Source: Lancefieldella parvula (GTDB taxonomy: Bacteria; Actinomycetota; Coriobacteriia; Coriobacteriales; Atopobiaceae). From it: a stretch of 64,000 nucleotides of DNA. The notes under the pieces were generated by a model that was not told the origin of the DNA, made no database searches, and saw only the letters and a program-made list of their open reading frames with translations. Positions within the stretch are counted from its first letter, which is position 1. Every line of letters starts with the position of its first letter. The translations under genes were made by a program, and so were the position numbers. Shown piece after piece: positions 52,385 to 61,149 of the stretch. The stretch spans positions 1,240,001-1,304,000 of the forward strand of contig CP097092.1 of the NCBI GenBank assembly GCA_023300185.1, written 5' to 3'.

Positions 52385-53321
52385 TCAAAGGCTCCAAAGC
52401 AGCTGCAAGACAAATAAAATCTTGGCTGGTCAAAACTTCTGCGCGCACCGTAGGTGCAATTCCTGTGGCGAGAAACGCCTGGTCTAGCATGTCTTTATCA
52501 AAGCCAGAGGCGCTCATTGAATTACGAATGGTCTTTCTGCGCTGAGCAAAGGCAGCGTCAATAACCCTCATGGTATGCAAGAGCTCTTCTTCAGAAAGAA
52601 GCTTGGAGGTCACCGGGTTTCTCGCGATGGCGCGATCAAGACGGACCACGGCAGAGTTGACGCGTGGTGGAGGCATAAAGTTGCCAGGACCCACTTCAAA
52701 TCTGCCAGTAACCTGCGCAAATAAAGACAGCTTTGCGGTGTAAGCGCCATATGCCTTGGTAGAAGGCTTGGCAGCAATTCTGTCGGCTACCTCAGCCTGC
52801 ACCATGACTACCGCTCGCTCAAGTGAAGGAAGCTCCTGGAAGAACTTAAGGATCAGCGTAGCTGCCACCTGATACGGCAGATTGGATACAAACTTAGTTG
52901 GCATCGGAGCGTTCGTCGCTGCGTCATGAGCAACGGCCCGAAGTGCGCTGAAGGCCTCTGAGAGTTTCTGCGGCGTGATTGCCAGAGCATCTCCCATAAC
53001 CAGCGCAAACGAGTCTGGATGAGGCTCCTTGCAGGTTACCGCCAAGACTTGCTCCAGTTCAGAGTCTGCTTCAAGTGAACAAACCGCACGGGCGCGGTCG
53101 AGCAAGGCCACCGTAAGGGTACCCAGACCGGGCCCAACCTCAACAACCACATCGGTAGGCTGAACCTCTGCAAGCTGGACGATCTTCTCGATAACATGGT
53201 CTTGTACCAGGAAGTTTTGGCCCAACCTGTATTTGGTGGCAAGGCCAAAACGTTCCAGCGTTTCTTTAGTGGCGCGCTGATTAGCGAGCCACGATGTCTG
53301 ATGCGATGCGTGCTCCGACAC
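52377..53321 (-). CDS. rsmA: 16S rRNA dimethyladenosine transferase (KsgA)
   Basis: 314 residues. It dimethylates two adjacent adenines near the 3' end of 16S rRNA. Motifs: KYRLGQNFLVQDHVIEKIV, SAM motif I VVEVGPGLGTLTVALL, and the catalytic NLPYQVAATLILKF. The C-terminal helical domain (PRVNSAVVRLDR) is present. The GTG start at 53321 lies 2 bases after the metG stop. Confidence 0.95.
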   Translation of the reverse strand: MSEHASHQTSWLANQRATKETLERFGLATKYRLGQNFLVQDHVIEKIVQLAEVQPTDVVVEVGPGLGTLTVALLDRARAVCSLEADSELEQVLAVTCKEPHPDSFALVMGDALAITPQKLSEAFSALRAVAHDAATNAPMPTKFVSNLPYQVAATLILKFFQELPSLERAVVMVQAEVADRIAAKPSTKAYGAYTAKLSLFAQVTGRFEVGPGNFMPPPRVNSAVVRLDRAIARNPVTSKLLSEEELLHTMRVIDAAFAQRRKTIRNSMSASGFDKDMLDQAFLATGIAPTVRAEVLTSQDFICLAAALEPLSE

Positions 53322-53323
53322 GA

Positions 53324-54934
53324 TTACTTGCTTGCAAGACGTGGGAACAGAGCGTCTCCCTTAGAGACAGCCAAGCCACCCTGAAGCTTGCCCCATACGC
53401 ACTCGCTGCGGGTATCGGTAGAGGTAATCTCTGCCTCGTCAAGGCTCATACGACGCAGAACCTCTGCGGACGTAGTAGGCATGAATGGCATAAAGAGATG
53501 TGCGCAAATGCGGATAGACTCAAGCAGCGTATAGATAATCTCTGCAAGCTCTGCTGCGCGCTCGGGGTCTTTTGCTACCGTCCAAGGAGCAGCGTCCTCA
53601 ATGTAGTGGTTAGCTGCGTGGACAAGCTCCATGATGATGTTCTTAGCGCCCACGTAGTCCATCTTCTCCATGCACGCGGCGTAGCGGTCATAGATGCCCT
53701 CAGCCAGCTTGCGCAGAGGATGGTCTGCAGCAACAGAAGAGCCATCAAAAGTTGGAGTGACGCCCTCAAAGTACTTATCGCTCATGTTAAGGGCGCGAGA
53801 AACCAAGTTACCCCAGCTATTTGCCAGATCAGCGTTATAGACCTGCTCCATGCGCTCAAAGGAGATACCGGAGTCCTCACCAGGAGTGACGTCGGTCATG
53901 AAGTAGTAGCGGTAGCCCTCAACACCCAGCAGGTCCAAAACGTCCTTAGGTGCAATGGCGTTTCCGCGAGACTTACTCATCTTCTCAACAACACCGGTCT
54001 CAGAGTTGCGGACGTTCAAGAAGCCGTGAGCAAAAATGTGCTCAGGTACAGCCTCACCAAGAGCCATAAGCATTGCAGGCCAAATGACACAGTGGAAGCG
54101 GATGATGTCCTTACCAACAACGTGCATCTGAGCTGGCCAGAAACGCTTTCTCATGGCAGCAGCCTCTGGACTGTCATCGCCATAGCCAACAGCAGTGTAG
54201 TAGTTGAGAAGAGCATCAAACCAGACGTAGGTTACGTGAGACTCATCAAAAGGAACTGGAACACCCCAGTCAAAGCTGGTACGGGATACAGAAATATCCT
54301 GGAGGCCAGACTCAACAAAGCTGCGGACCTCGTTTGCACGGAAATCTGGCTCAATGAAATCTGGGTGCTCAGCATAGAGCTCAAGCAGCTTGTCCTGGAA
54401 TGCGGAAAGCTTGAAGAACCAAGACTCCTCAGAGACACGCTCAAGCTCACGATGGCAATCTGGGCAGAGGTGGGCGCCCTTGCAACCAGCCTCTTCATCT
54501 GCCTTCTCTACCTGAGTCTCGGTGAAGAAGGTCTCCTCGTGGATGCAATACCAACCATCGTAGGATCCTTTGTAGATGAAGCCAGCCTCACGCATGCGCT
54601 CCCACAGATACTGGACAGCTTTTACGTGGCGCTCATCGGTAGTACGGATGAAGTCGTCGTATGAAATGTTGAGCTCTTCGTAGAGTCCCTTGAAGAAAGG
54701 AACCTGCGAGTCACACCATGCCTGTGGAGACAAACCGTGATCAGCTGCAGCAAGAGCGACCTTCTCGCCATGCTCGTCCATACCGGTAAGGAAGAAGACG
54801 TCGTAGCCGGCAGCGCGTCTAAAGCGAGCCTGGATATCGCAAAGCAAGGTGCAGTACGCAGTTCCTAGGTGTGGCTTTGCGTTGACGTAGTAAATTGGGG
54901 TGGTGATAAAGTATGACGGCTTGGCCTCGGGCAT
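53324..54934 (-). CDS. metG: Methionyl-tRNA synthetase
   Basis: 536 residues, class I. The HIGH-like motif is PHLGTAYCTLLCD, the KMSKS loop is EKMSKSRGNAIAP, and a zinc knuckle is found in GCKGAHLCPDCHRELE. The anticodon-binding helical domain occupies the last ~170 residues. The C-terminal tRNA-binding EMAP-like domain of longer enzymes is missing, as in many Actinobacteria. GGGAGTCATT precedes the ATG. No T-box is seen in the 188-base upstream region. Confidence 0.96.
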   Translation of the reverse strand: MPEAKPSYFITTPIYYVNAKPHLGTAYCTLLCDIQARFRRAAGYDVFFLTGMDEHGEKVALAAADHGLSPQAWCDSQVPFFKGLYEELNISYDDFIRTTDERHVKAVQYLWERMREAGFIYKGSYDGWYCIHEETFFTETQVEKADEEAGCKGAHLCPDCHRELERVSEESWFFKLSAFQDKLLELYAEHPDFIEPDFRANEVRSFVESGLQDISVSRTSFDWGVPVPFDESHVTYVWFDALLNYYTAVGYGDDSPEAAAMRKRFWPAQMHVVGKDIIRFHCVIWPAMLMALGEAVPEHIFAHGFLNVRNSETGVVEKMSKSRGNAIAPKDVLDLLGVEGYRYYFMTDVTPGEDSGISFERMEQVYNADLANSWGNLVSRALNMSDKYFEGVTPTFDGSSVAADHPLRKLAEGIYDRYAACMEKMDYVGAKNIIMELVHAANHYIEDAAPWTVAKDPERAAELAEIIYTLLESIRICAHLFMPFMPTTSAEVLRRMSLDEAEITSTDTRSECVWGKLQGGLAVSKGDALFPRLASK

Positions 54935-55086
54935 AATGACTCCCTTTGTATAAGTTGCAATAACTTATATATTGTAACAGTTAAATATCTACATTGTTTA
55001 TACGTGTATTACGTGCAGTTTTATTAATGATAAGGTTTAAAAGATCCGCTAAAAATACTATTTGGGGCGCACTTGGTACACAATAA

Positions 55087-55117
55087 TACCCCTTCCACCA
55101 AAGTGGGAGGGGTAAAT
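55087..55117. terminator. Hairpin downstream of the DUF2335 gene
   Basis: TACCCCTTCCAC and GTGGGAGGGGTA form a 12-base stem with one G-T pair and a CAAA loop, just past the DUF2335 stop. A short AT-rich stretch follows on both strands. Confidence 0.7.
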
Positions 55118-55122
55118 ATTAC

Positions 55123-55704
55123 TTAATGCCTGTCTACAAACATACGAGCTATTGTGATGCTACCAAAGCTGGTCGCAAGAATACCAGCAACACCAGGTTG
55201 CCCAAAAACAATACATACAATCACACTAAGAATAACAACAACACTAATTGCAGCCGTTAACCATTGTGCTCTTGTAAATGCAATCCGTTGTTCAGTCATT
55301 AATCTGTCTTGTCTATCAGATGCAGCCTTATCATTTTCGATTGATCTGTCAACAAGGCGATTTATATTTTTTGAACTTTCTCGAGCATTCTCAAGAATAA
55401 ATTCCTGAGCATTTTCTGGATATTGAGCAAATACATCAGGCGGCGGTAAGATACCGCTCCAATGAGTCTCTTGAACAATAATCGCTGCTTTATCTTCAAC
55501 ATCATGTTCAAGAATCTCAGCATTAGCATTTACTTCTTCAGCTGTTGGTTGTCTTTCTTCTGAGCGTACAACATCTGTATCACCCTGTTGGAAATCATCT
55601 TCTGAGTCGCTGCTCTGGATTCCTTCGCCATTCTGCGATATTCCGCTGTCATATCCAGCCCTGGCCATATCGGCATTAGCAGTGTCCTTTCTTTCATTCT
55701 CCAC
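55123..55704 (-). CDS. DUF2335-like membrane protein
   Basis: 193 residues. The N-terminal ~75 residues are acidic and probably disordered (SGISQNGEGIQSSDSEDDFQ). The middle contains SGILPPPDVFAQYPENAQEF followed by an amphipathic helix (SSKNINRLVDRSIENDKAAS), and two hydrophobic segments end the protein (WLTAAISVVVILSVIVCIVF, GVAGILATSFGSITIARMFV). This is the DUF2335 pattern, often found on mobile or variable DNA. Function unknown. Codon choice is more AT-rich than its neighbours and it stands alone between housekeeping genes, which suggests insertion. Confidence 0.82.
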   Translation of the reverse strand: MENERKDTANADMARAGYDSGISQNGEGIQSSDSEDDFQQGDTDVVRSEERQPTAEEVNANAEILEHDVEDKAAIIVQETHWSGILPPPDVFAQYPENAQEFILENARESSKNINRLVDRSIENDKAASDRQDRLMTEQRIAFTRAQWLTAAISVVVILSVIVCIVFGQPGVAGILATSFGSITIARMFVDRH

Positions 55705-55815
55705 TACCTCCTCCTTTTGTGACCTTTTTAAGGTGTCTTAATATGGTATCTATTTTTTACCCAAAATGTAAGGAATTTTTACGCTTTTAAGCGTCATAGT
55801 GCAAAATAACATTAT

Positions 55816-55945
55816 TTATAGCAGTGAAGTTAAGCGACTGATCTCATCTGTGTCTACTTGCACGGTGCTGTCAGCCTGTACAAAGCCGTCAGCGTTGACT
55901 GCATAAGCATGGTCATTGTGAGCATAACACGCTCTCAAAATCCTT
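55816..55945 (-). pseudogene. Possible gene remnant (C-terminal fragment)
   Basis: A short minus-strand frame reads CYAHNDHAYAVNADGFVQAD and then STVQVDTDEISRLTSLL before a TAA at 55816. It looks like the end of a protein, but there is no ATG/GTG or ribosome site in frame and a TAA closes the frame about 40 codons upstream. I do not recognise the parent. It lies in a 299-base region between DUF2335 and rsmI that otherwise shows nothing. Confidence 0.35.
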
Positions 55946-56003
55946 TTCAAAAATTAAATAGAACCAGAGCAAATGCTGGGAGTTCTTTGTGTTGGTATGG
56001 TGA

Positions 56004-56879
56004 TTATGCCTCGTGAGCAAGAATTGCCTGGTATGCCTCGTCACGCGCAATACCAAACTTCTGAGCAAGCTCCTTAGCCAGGGCCGATTTTCTCGTACCA
56101 GCAGCAAGACCAGCCTCTATTGCATCTTTAAGCGAGAGCTGAGACTCTCCTTCTGCCTGCGATGATGCAGAGGCAAGCTCTTCATCTGTGGGAGCCGCGA
56201 TAACCAAAACACACTCGCCTTTGAGGTTCTCTTTTGCAGCAAGTGTCTCAACAAGGCAAGGTGCCACATCGCGCACTACTTCTTCGTGCAGCTTAGTAAG
56301 CTCTCTGACAAGGGCCACCTGCCTAGTTGGAAACACCTCGGCTATAGCCTCAACCGTTGCGAGCACCCTAAACGGAGACTCATACAGCACAATAGTGCCA
56401 GGAATTTGCGCAAGCTGCTGCAAGCGCTGAACAATCTGTCCGTGCTTTCTGGGCAAGAAACCTTCAAAGAAGAAATGGTCACTTGCCAGGCCCGATGCAA
56501 CAAGCGCACAGGTCACCGCAGAAGGTCCCGGAATAACCTCCGTAGCAAGGCCTTCTGAAAGCGCCGCATCAACCAAATGCTGACCCGGGTCAGAGATGCC
56601 TGGCATACCCGCATCTGACACAAACGCAACACGCTGACCAGCGCGAAGCCTCTCAAGCGTTGGCTCAATTTGCGACTCAATAATATTTTGATCACAGCGC
56701 TGCAGTGGCACATGAATGTCAAATGCCGAGAGAAGCTTTGAGGTCACGCGCGTGTCCTCACACAAAATGACATCTGCTGCTGCAAGCGTTTCTTTAACGC
56801 GCGGTGACGCGTCCGAAAGGTTACCAATAGGCGTGCCCACAATAGACAGTTTACCTGCTAAAAGAGTAGATTCTGTCAT
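56004..56879 (-). CDS. rsmI: 16S rRNA (cytidine-1402-2'-O)-methyltransferase
   Basis: 291 residues of the tetrapyrrole-methylase fold. LSIVGTPIGNLSDASPRVKE, CEDTRVTSKLLSAF, RVAFVSDAGMPGISDPGQHL and the SAM-binding EVIPGPSAVTCALVASG are RsmI signatures. It fine-tunes the ribosomal P site. Its ATG overlaps the stop of the GH5-like gene (TAATG), so the two are translationally coupled. Confidence 0.95.
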   Translation of the reverse strand: MTESTLLAGKLSIVGTPIGNLSDASPRVKETLAAADVILCEDTRVTSKLLSAFDIHVPLQRCDQNIIESQIEPTLERLRAGQRVAFVSDAGMPGISDPGQHLVDAALSEGLATEVIPGPSAVTCALVASGLASDHFFFEGFLPRKHGQIVQRLQQLAQIPGTIVLYESPFRVLATVEAIAEVFPTRQVALVRELTKLHEEVVRDVAPCLVETLAAKENLKGECVLVIAAPTDEELASASSQAEGESQLSLKDAIEAGLAAGTRKSALAKELAQKFGIARDEAYQAILAHEA

Positions 56880-57919
56880 TACTCGAGCATTCCCCTCTCA
56901 AACGTTGCAAGCGCAACGCGTGCGTCCCATGCAGCCAAAAATGCAGAGGTCTTCCAGGTCTGGAAGAACCATGCAGGACACGTATTGTACACTTTGAGCT
57001 GGCCGGAAGTATAAATGCGCTCAAGTGCAATTCTTCCCTCTGCCGTCATAGCGCCGTCAATGCTTGGAAGTGATGCTGACCACTTACCCACCATGACCGG
57101 CAGACCGCCTGAAGCAGAAGTCTTCAAATACGCTTCGTTTTTATCAATGAGCTGCTGTACACCGCGAGGACCTGAACAATCAATTCCCTCGCAGGGTTTA
57201 TCAAGGTGTGCATCAAGCCAAACGTTTTGATAGGCCTGCTGGCTCATAAAACGCCTAAATCCCTGAGGCCAGCCACCATCTGGAAGAATGACCACAGGCT
57301 CTTCTCCTGCCACAGATCTAATGGTCTCATACGCACGGCGATAATAGTTTCTAAGCGAGTGACCAGGGATTCCATCAGTGAGCTTAAAACCCTTGCGCAC
57401 GCGAGGCTTAACCTCATCAGCTACTTCGATGCCATAAAAACCACTGCGGTGCGCGTAGTGAAGGGCAAGCTTGTGCAGAATAGAAAGCGACTTCTCTCCA
57501 GAAATTCTGGTGCGTGGAACACCACCTGGCTGGTCATTTAAGCCATCAGGCAGGCCTGGATTTACTGCTAGCACAAAAATAACGTGTAGACCAAGCTCTT
57601 CTGCCCATTCAAGAGCCCTATCAAGCTCAGTAATGCAGCTTACATACGGTGTACCTGCGGCTTCTTCGTCAAAAACGTACCAAGGCACAGAAATTCTTAC
57701 CGCATTAAAACCACGTGCGGCAATGCTGACAAAGTCAGAACTCTGGATAAATGAAGAACGATGCGCTTTAACAAGAGTGTGGTAGGCCTCAACACCCAGC
57801 GCTTTAATGAGCTGAGCTTCATCAACGCAGCCTGTGCGTGCAAACGGCTCAGGAGTTACCCACGGTTCAAGCGTAAGCCAACCGGTTAAATTGACACCCC
57901 GCAACGCTCCGTGAGCCAT
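56879..57919 (-). CDS. GH5-like glycosyl hydrolase (exo-1,3-beta-glucanase type), probable pseudoenzyme
   Basis: 346 residues. RGVNLTGWLTLEPWVTPEPF, RGFNAVRISVPWYVF, YGIEVADEVKPRV and GLPVMVGKWSASLPS follow the order of the exo-beta-1,3-glucanase branch of GH5 (COG2730). In that family the nucleophile is the Glu of a GEWS motif; here the aligned residue is Lys 279 (GKWS, codon AAG at 57083-57085). The acid/base NEP is replaced by ADEV, with Glu kept. No signal peptide is visible, so the protein is cytosolic. It may bind glucan without cleaving it. ATG 57919 follows AGGTGG. Confidence 0.85.
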   Translation of the reverse strand: MAHGALRGVNLTGWLTLEPWVTPEPFARTGCVDEAQLIKALGVEAYHTLVKAHRSSFIQSSDFVSIAARGFNAVRISVPWYVFDEEAAGTPYVSCITELDRALEWAEELGLHVIFVLAVNPGLPDGLNDQPGGVPRTRISGEKSLSILHKLALHYAHRSGFYGIEVADEVKPRVRKGFKLTDGIPGHSLRNYYRRAYETIRSVAGEEPVVILPDGGWPQGFRRFMSQQAYQNVWLDAHLDKPCEGIDCSGPRGVQQLIDKNEAYLKTSASGGLPVMVGKWSASLPSIDGAMTAEGRIALERIYTSGQLKVYNTCPAWFFQTWKTSAFLAAWDARVALATFERGMLE

Positions 57920-57944
57920 GAAATTCCACCTCGCCAAAAGATAA

Positions 57945-57979
57945 AACCTCTACATACGTAGAGTATACCCATCGAGGTT
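57945..57979 (-). terminator. Terminator after queD
   Basis: On the minus strand AACCTC...CTCTACGTATGTAGAGGTT folds into a nested hairpin (CTCTAC/GTAGAG core) followed by TTATCTTTT. It lies ~35 bases past the queD stop and before the GH5-like start. Confidence 0.6.
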
Positions 57980-58012
57980 ATGTTGCTCACACGAGCTTCA
58001 AAAAACAACAGG

Positions 58013-58441
58013 TTACTTCATATTTTTTGAATAAATGGCGCAATTGTTAGGGGTCTCATCAACCTCAACGGAAGAGACGGGCAAACCTTCTGACTCAAGT
58101 TGCTCAAAGAGATACTTTGCTAGATTTTCTGCTGTTGTTCTAAACGGCAAAATGGTAAGCGAGAAACCCTCTTCTTTAAGACAGGCCAACGTCTTTTCAG
58201 AAAGTGAACCTTCTTCAATCAAAAACGTATGGTCAAGAGAATCACATAGCGCACGAACCTTACGCTTAAAGACGCCAAAGTCCATAACCATATCTTTTTC
58301 TGTACCAGACTCACCAAGCTCTGCAGTTGAAATGCAGGCAGTCACATGCCAGCGATGACCATGCAGATTCTCACACTTGCCGTAGTAGTTTGTAAGAAAA
58401 TGCGCTGAGTCAAAGGCATATTCAGTCTTAAGCGTATACAT
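58013..58441 (-). CDS. queD: 6-carboxytetrahydropterin synthase family (QueD/PTPS)
   Basis: 142 residues. Zinc ligands are the His of AFDSAHFL and the two of ENLHGHRWHV; the catalytic Cys is in YGKCENLHGH; DFGVFKRKVRALCDSLDHTF and VDETPNNCAIYS complete the fold. QueD turns dihydroneopterin triphosphate into 6-carboxytetrahydropterin for queuosine. No other queuosine gene is present here, so a PTPS-III or folate role cannot be ruled out. It directly abuts ricT, sharing its last base region. Confidence 0.88.
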   Translation of the reverse strand: MYTLKTEYAFDSAHFLTNYYGKCENLHGHRWHVTACISTAELGESGTEKDMVMDFGVFKRKVRALCDSLDHTFLIEEGSLSEKTLACLKEEGFSLTILPFRTTAENLAKYLFEQLESEGLPVSSVEVDETPNNCAIYSKNMK

Positions 58442-59994
58442 TACTCGTTGTCCTTCGAGCCGCGACCGCGATCATCGCGTCCAGCTCTTCTATGTCTACG
58501 ACGTGCAGCGTTTTGTGGCTGAGCATCTCTAGATACAGCGTTAGGTGCACCGTTAGAACCAGAAGTATTCTGTGGAGCGTTCTGGGTCTTCATGCCCGCC
58601 CTATCACCTGGACGACGAGTCCTTTTTGCACGAACTGGTGCCTGTGCCTCATCAGCTTTCTGTTGTGCCTGAGGAGCATCTGTCCTTCTAAAACGCTTAC
58701 CCTGAGACTGCTTCTGTGCAGGAGCTGTACCCTGCTCATTCTTCTGAGGAGCCTGAGTATGTGCAGTGCCCTCTTCTGTTGCGTGATGACGGCGACGGGT
58801 ACGACGCAGCGTATCTGTTGCAGCATCAAACGTACTGGAACCAGGGTTGACCTGAGCATTCTTTGAAGTTCTTACACGACGGGTGCGAGAAGAACTTTGA
58901 GCGCCCTGCTCTTCTCGGGCATTTCTTGCACCAGAATTCTTGGCGTTTTCCTGCCTATTTGCAGAGCTCTGCTCAGAGCGCTCACGCTTGCGCCTTGGAG
59001 TCTCTGTGACAAAGAGATCAGGGTTAATCTCTGGTTCTTCATCAACAATCAGACCGTTTGCCCTATCAAGCTCTGCCAGCGCCATCTGAACCTCAACAGA
59101 TTCAAGGCGCTCAAGTGCAGCGCGAGAAACGCTATCTGGCCTACAAGAACAGCCAAGGTCTTCCGACTTCTGCTGAGCCGCAGGAGATGTGTCCATGTCA
59201 GCAAGAGGAATACGTACCACCTTGCCACTCTCAAGACGAAGCGCAATCTCCTCTTTTGGCGTGTTGTACTCAACAATTTTTGCCATACCCAGAGGAGTCT
59301 CAATGACAGCATTGCGCTTTGGAGCACGGTTCTTAAAGTCGCGATAGGCTTCAAACTCATAGCGCAAGCAGCACATTAAGCGGCCGCAAGCACCGGAAAT
59401 CTTGGTGGAGTTCAGAGGCAAATCCTGCTCTTTTGCCATGCGAATAGAAACTGGCTCAAAAGAAAGGCCAAACCTTCTACAGCAGAGCTCTTGTCCGCAG
59501 TGACCATAACCGCCAATAACCGCTGCTTCTTCTCTGACACCAATCTGACGCATATCAATGCGCTCGTGAAGCTCATGAGAAAGCTCACGCACAAGCTGCC
59601 TAAAGTCCACGCGATCATCAGCCGAGAAGTAACACACGACCTTCTCGCCATCAAAAAGGTACTCGACGCCAATAGGCTTCATCTCAAGTTCTTCTTGAAC
59701 AGCAAACTTCCTGAACACAGGAAGCGCAGCCTCGCCCTTAGCGGCAAGCTCTTCTGCGCGAGAAAGGTCTTCTTCAGTTGCTACACGGACAACGTCTTTG
59801 AGCTCGGCTTTATTTGTCTTGTACTCAAATTCCTCCTGAGAAATCTCACGAGGATCAGCTACAGCAAGACCAATCTCTAGACCGCGCTCGGTCTGACAAA
59901 TAACGTGGTCACCTTCAAGAACGCCGGACTCCTTTGGATCAAACCAAAGGTCGCGCGCGGCGTATTCAAATTTCACCGGGACAACGGTGGGCAT
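58441..59994 (-). CDS. ricT: PSP1-domain protein RicT (YaaT) with long basic tail
   Basis: 517 residues. Residues 1 to ~270 are the PSP1 domain, including the iron-sulfur cysteines GHCGQELCCRRFG and GACGRLMCCLRYE. In B. subtilis RicT works with RicA/RicF to aid RNase Y mRNA processing. The last ~190 residues are a low-complexity tail rich in Arg, Gln, Ala and Asn (KRERSEQSSANRQ, TRRVRTSKN, RRRHRRAGRDDRGRG), which could bind RNA. Family members elsewhere are ~275 residues. It overlaps holB by 22 bases, as usual. GGAGGCACTTAC precedes the ATG. Confidence 0.93.
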   Translation of the reverse strand: MPTVVPVKFEYAARDLWFDPKESGVLEGDHVICQTERGLEIGLAVADPREISQEEFEYKTNKAELKDVVRVATEEDLSRAEELAAKGEAALPVFRKFAVQEELEMKPIGVEYLFDGEKVVCYFSADDRVDFRQLVRELSHELHERIDMRQIGVREEAAVIGGYGHCGQELCCRRFGLSFEPVSIRMAKEQDLPLNSTKISGACGRLMCCLRYEFEAYRDFKNRAPKRNAVIETPLGMAKIVEYNTPKEEIALRLESGKVVRIPLADMDTSPAAQQKSEDLGCSCRPDSVSRAALERLESVEVQMALAELDRANGLIVDEEPEINPDLFVTETPRRKRERSEQSSANRQENAKNSGARNAREEQGAQSSSRTRRVRTSKNAQVNPGSSTFDAATDTLRRTRRRHHATEEGTAHTQAPQKNEQGTAPAQKQSQGKRFRRTDAPQAQQKADEAQAPVRAKRTRRPGDRAGMKTQNAPQNTSGSNGAPNAVSRDAQPQNAARRRHRRAGRDDRGRGSKDNE

Positions 59995-61142
59995 GTAAGT
60001 GCCTCCTTGATATGCAGCAGCATAACCTCAAGAGTTAGCTGGGGAGAAACAGAGCGATCCAGGTTGTATTGAGCCTCTTGCACCGCAGCAAGAGCCCCCA
60101 AAACACCCTGAGTATGAGTTTGAGATGCAACGCGGTCAATAATGCCTGCTGCATCCGTATTTACTATCTCTTCATCAACCGCTTCGCAACATAAAAGTAC
60201 GTCGCGAAGAAGCGATTCCAGAATTGCCAACATTTCTATGATACCCGAACGCTCGCGCGCTGTGAGTTCTCGCTTATTTGCCGCCTCAACCTGCTTTAAC
60301 GCAGCGCTGGTAAGAAAGTCTTCATTTTGAGCGAGGGCCTCTTCTTGAGCTCGCTTTACATCCCCTAAAGGGATTTTTGCAGCTTCTATCAGCTCTTTTG
60401 CGGAAGTGAGTACATCCCACGAGTCATTTCTGAGCAGGTTGCCAAAAACATCAATAAGCTGTCTGCGGATGTTTTTGCGCGTAGAAGATTGCAAAAACTC
60501 CACAGCTCTACCAGGGGTTCCTGTTGCTGCAAGCGCAATACGAGCTTCCTGCTCTGTGGCGGAAATCTCTCGCATAATAGCGGCTTTAGCAGCAGCGTCA
60601 GTGAGCGTTCTAAACGCAACTACCTGACAACGAGAAACAATGGTGGGAAGCACCGCAGAAGAAGAACGTGCAGACAGAATAAAGATGGTGTCTGCAGGTG
60701 GCTCTTCAATAGTTTTGAGCAGTGCATTTGCAGAATTTTCTCTGAGCAAATCAGCGCGGTCAATCACGTAAATCTTATGAGTTGAGCGCATAGGCGCCAG
60801 ACTAACATCAGCGATGAGCTGACGAATCTGCTCAATAAGATAGCCATTTGCGGAAGCTGGAGTAAGTACGTGAACGTCAGGGTGAGTACCGCGAGAAATA
60901 CGAATGCAGTCGTCACAGGCAGCATCACCGCCTTGAGCGCAAAGCACGCACTGCGCCAAAGCTTTAGCTGCAAGACCTTTACCAGAGCCAGGAGCTCCTA
61001 CAAACAGATAGGCGTGGCCAAGCTTGTGCTCATGAAGTGCACGTGCAAGCAGATTTTGAACTTGAGGTTGATCCTGAAGACGGGTAAGTGCCTGAGGAAG
61101 TGGATAGGTGTTTTGAGTAGTATGTGTGCTCTCTTGAGTCAT
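59973..61142 (-). CDS. holB: DNA polymerase III delta' subunit
   Basis: 389 residues. It is part of the clamp loader. The AAA+ ATPase core has Walker A GAPGSGKGLAAKALA, zinc cysteines CVLCAQGGDAACDDC, Walker-B-region KIYVIDRADLLREN and the sensor region SRCQVVAFR. The C-terminal helical collar follows. I choose ATG 61142 (MTQESTHTTQ), preceded by GGTGAG and placed just past the tmk stop; the longer frame upstream overlaps tmk. Confidence 0.93.
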   Translation of the reverse strand: MTQESTHTTQNTYPLPQALTRLQDQPQVQNLLARALHEHKLGHAYLFVGAPGSGKGLAAKALAQCVLCAQGGDAACDDCIRISRGTHPDVHVLTPASANGYLIEQIRQLIADVSLAPMRSTHKIYVIDRADLLRENSANALLKTIEEPPADTIFILSARSSSAVLPTIVSRCQVVAFRTLTDAAAKAAIMREISATEQEARIALAATGTPGRAVEFLQSSTRKNIRRQLIDVFGNLLRNDSWDVLTSAKELIEAAKIPLGDVKRAQEEALAQNEDFLTSAALKQVEAANKRELTARERSGIIEMLAILESLLRDVLLCCEAVDEEIVNTDAAGIIDRVASQTHTQGVLGALAAVQEAQYNLDRSVSPQLTLEVMLLHIKEALTCPPLSR

Positions 61143-61149
61143 AAACGCG

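Noticed and set aside
53294..54664. A 456-codon open frame on the plus strand opposite metG
   Set aside because: Same reasoning: metG is complete with all motifs, and the antisense product has no recognisable domain or ribosome site.
54935..55122. T-box or SAM riboswitch upstream of metG
   Set aside because: I see neither a T-box core sequence nor the stems of a SAM riboswitch in this short interval.
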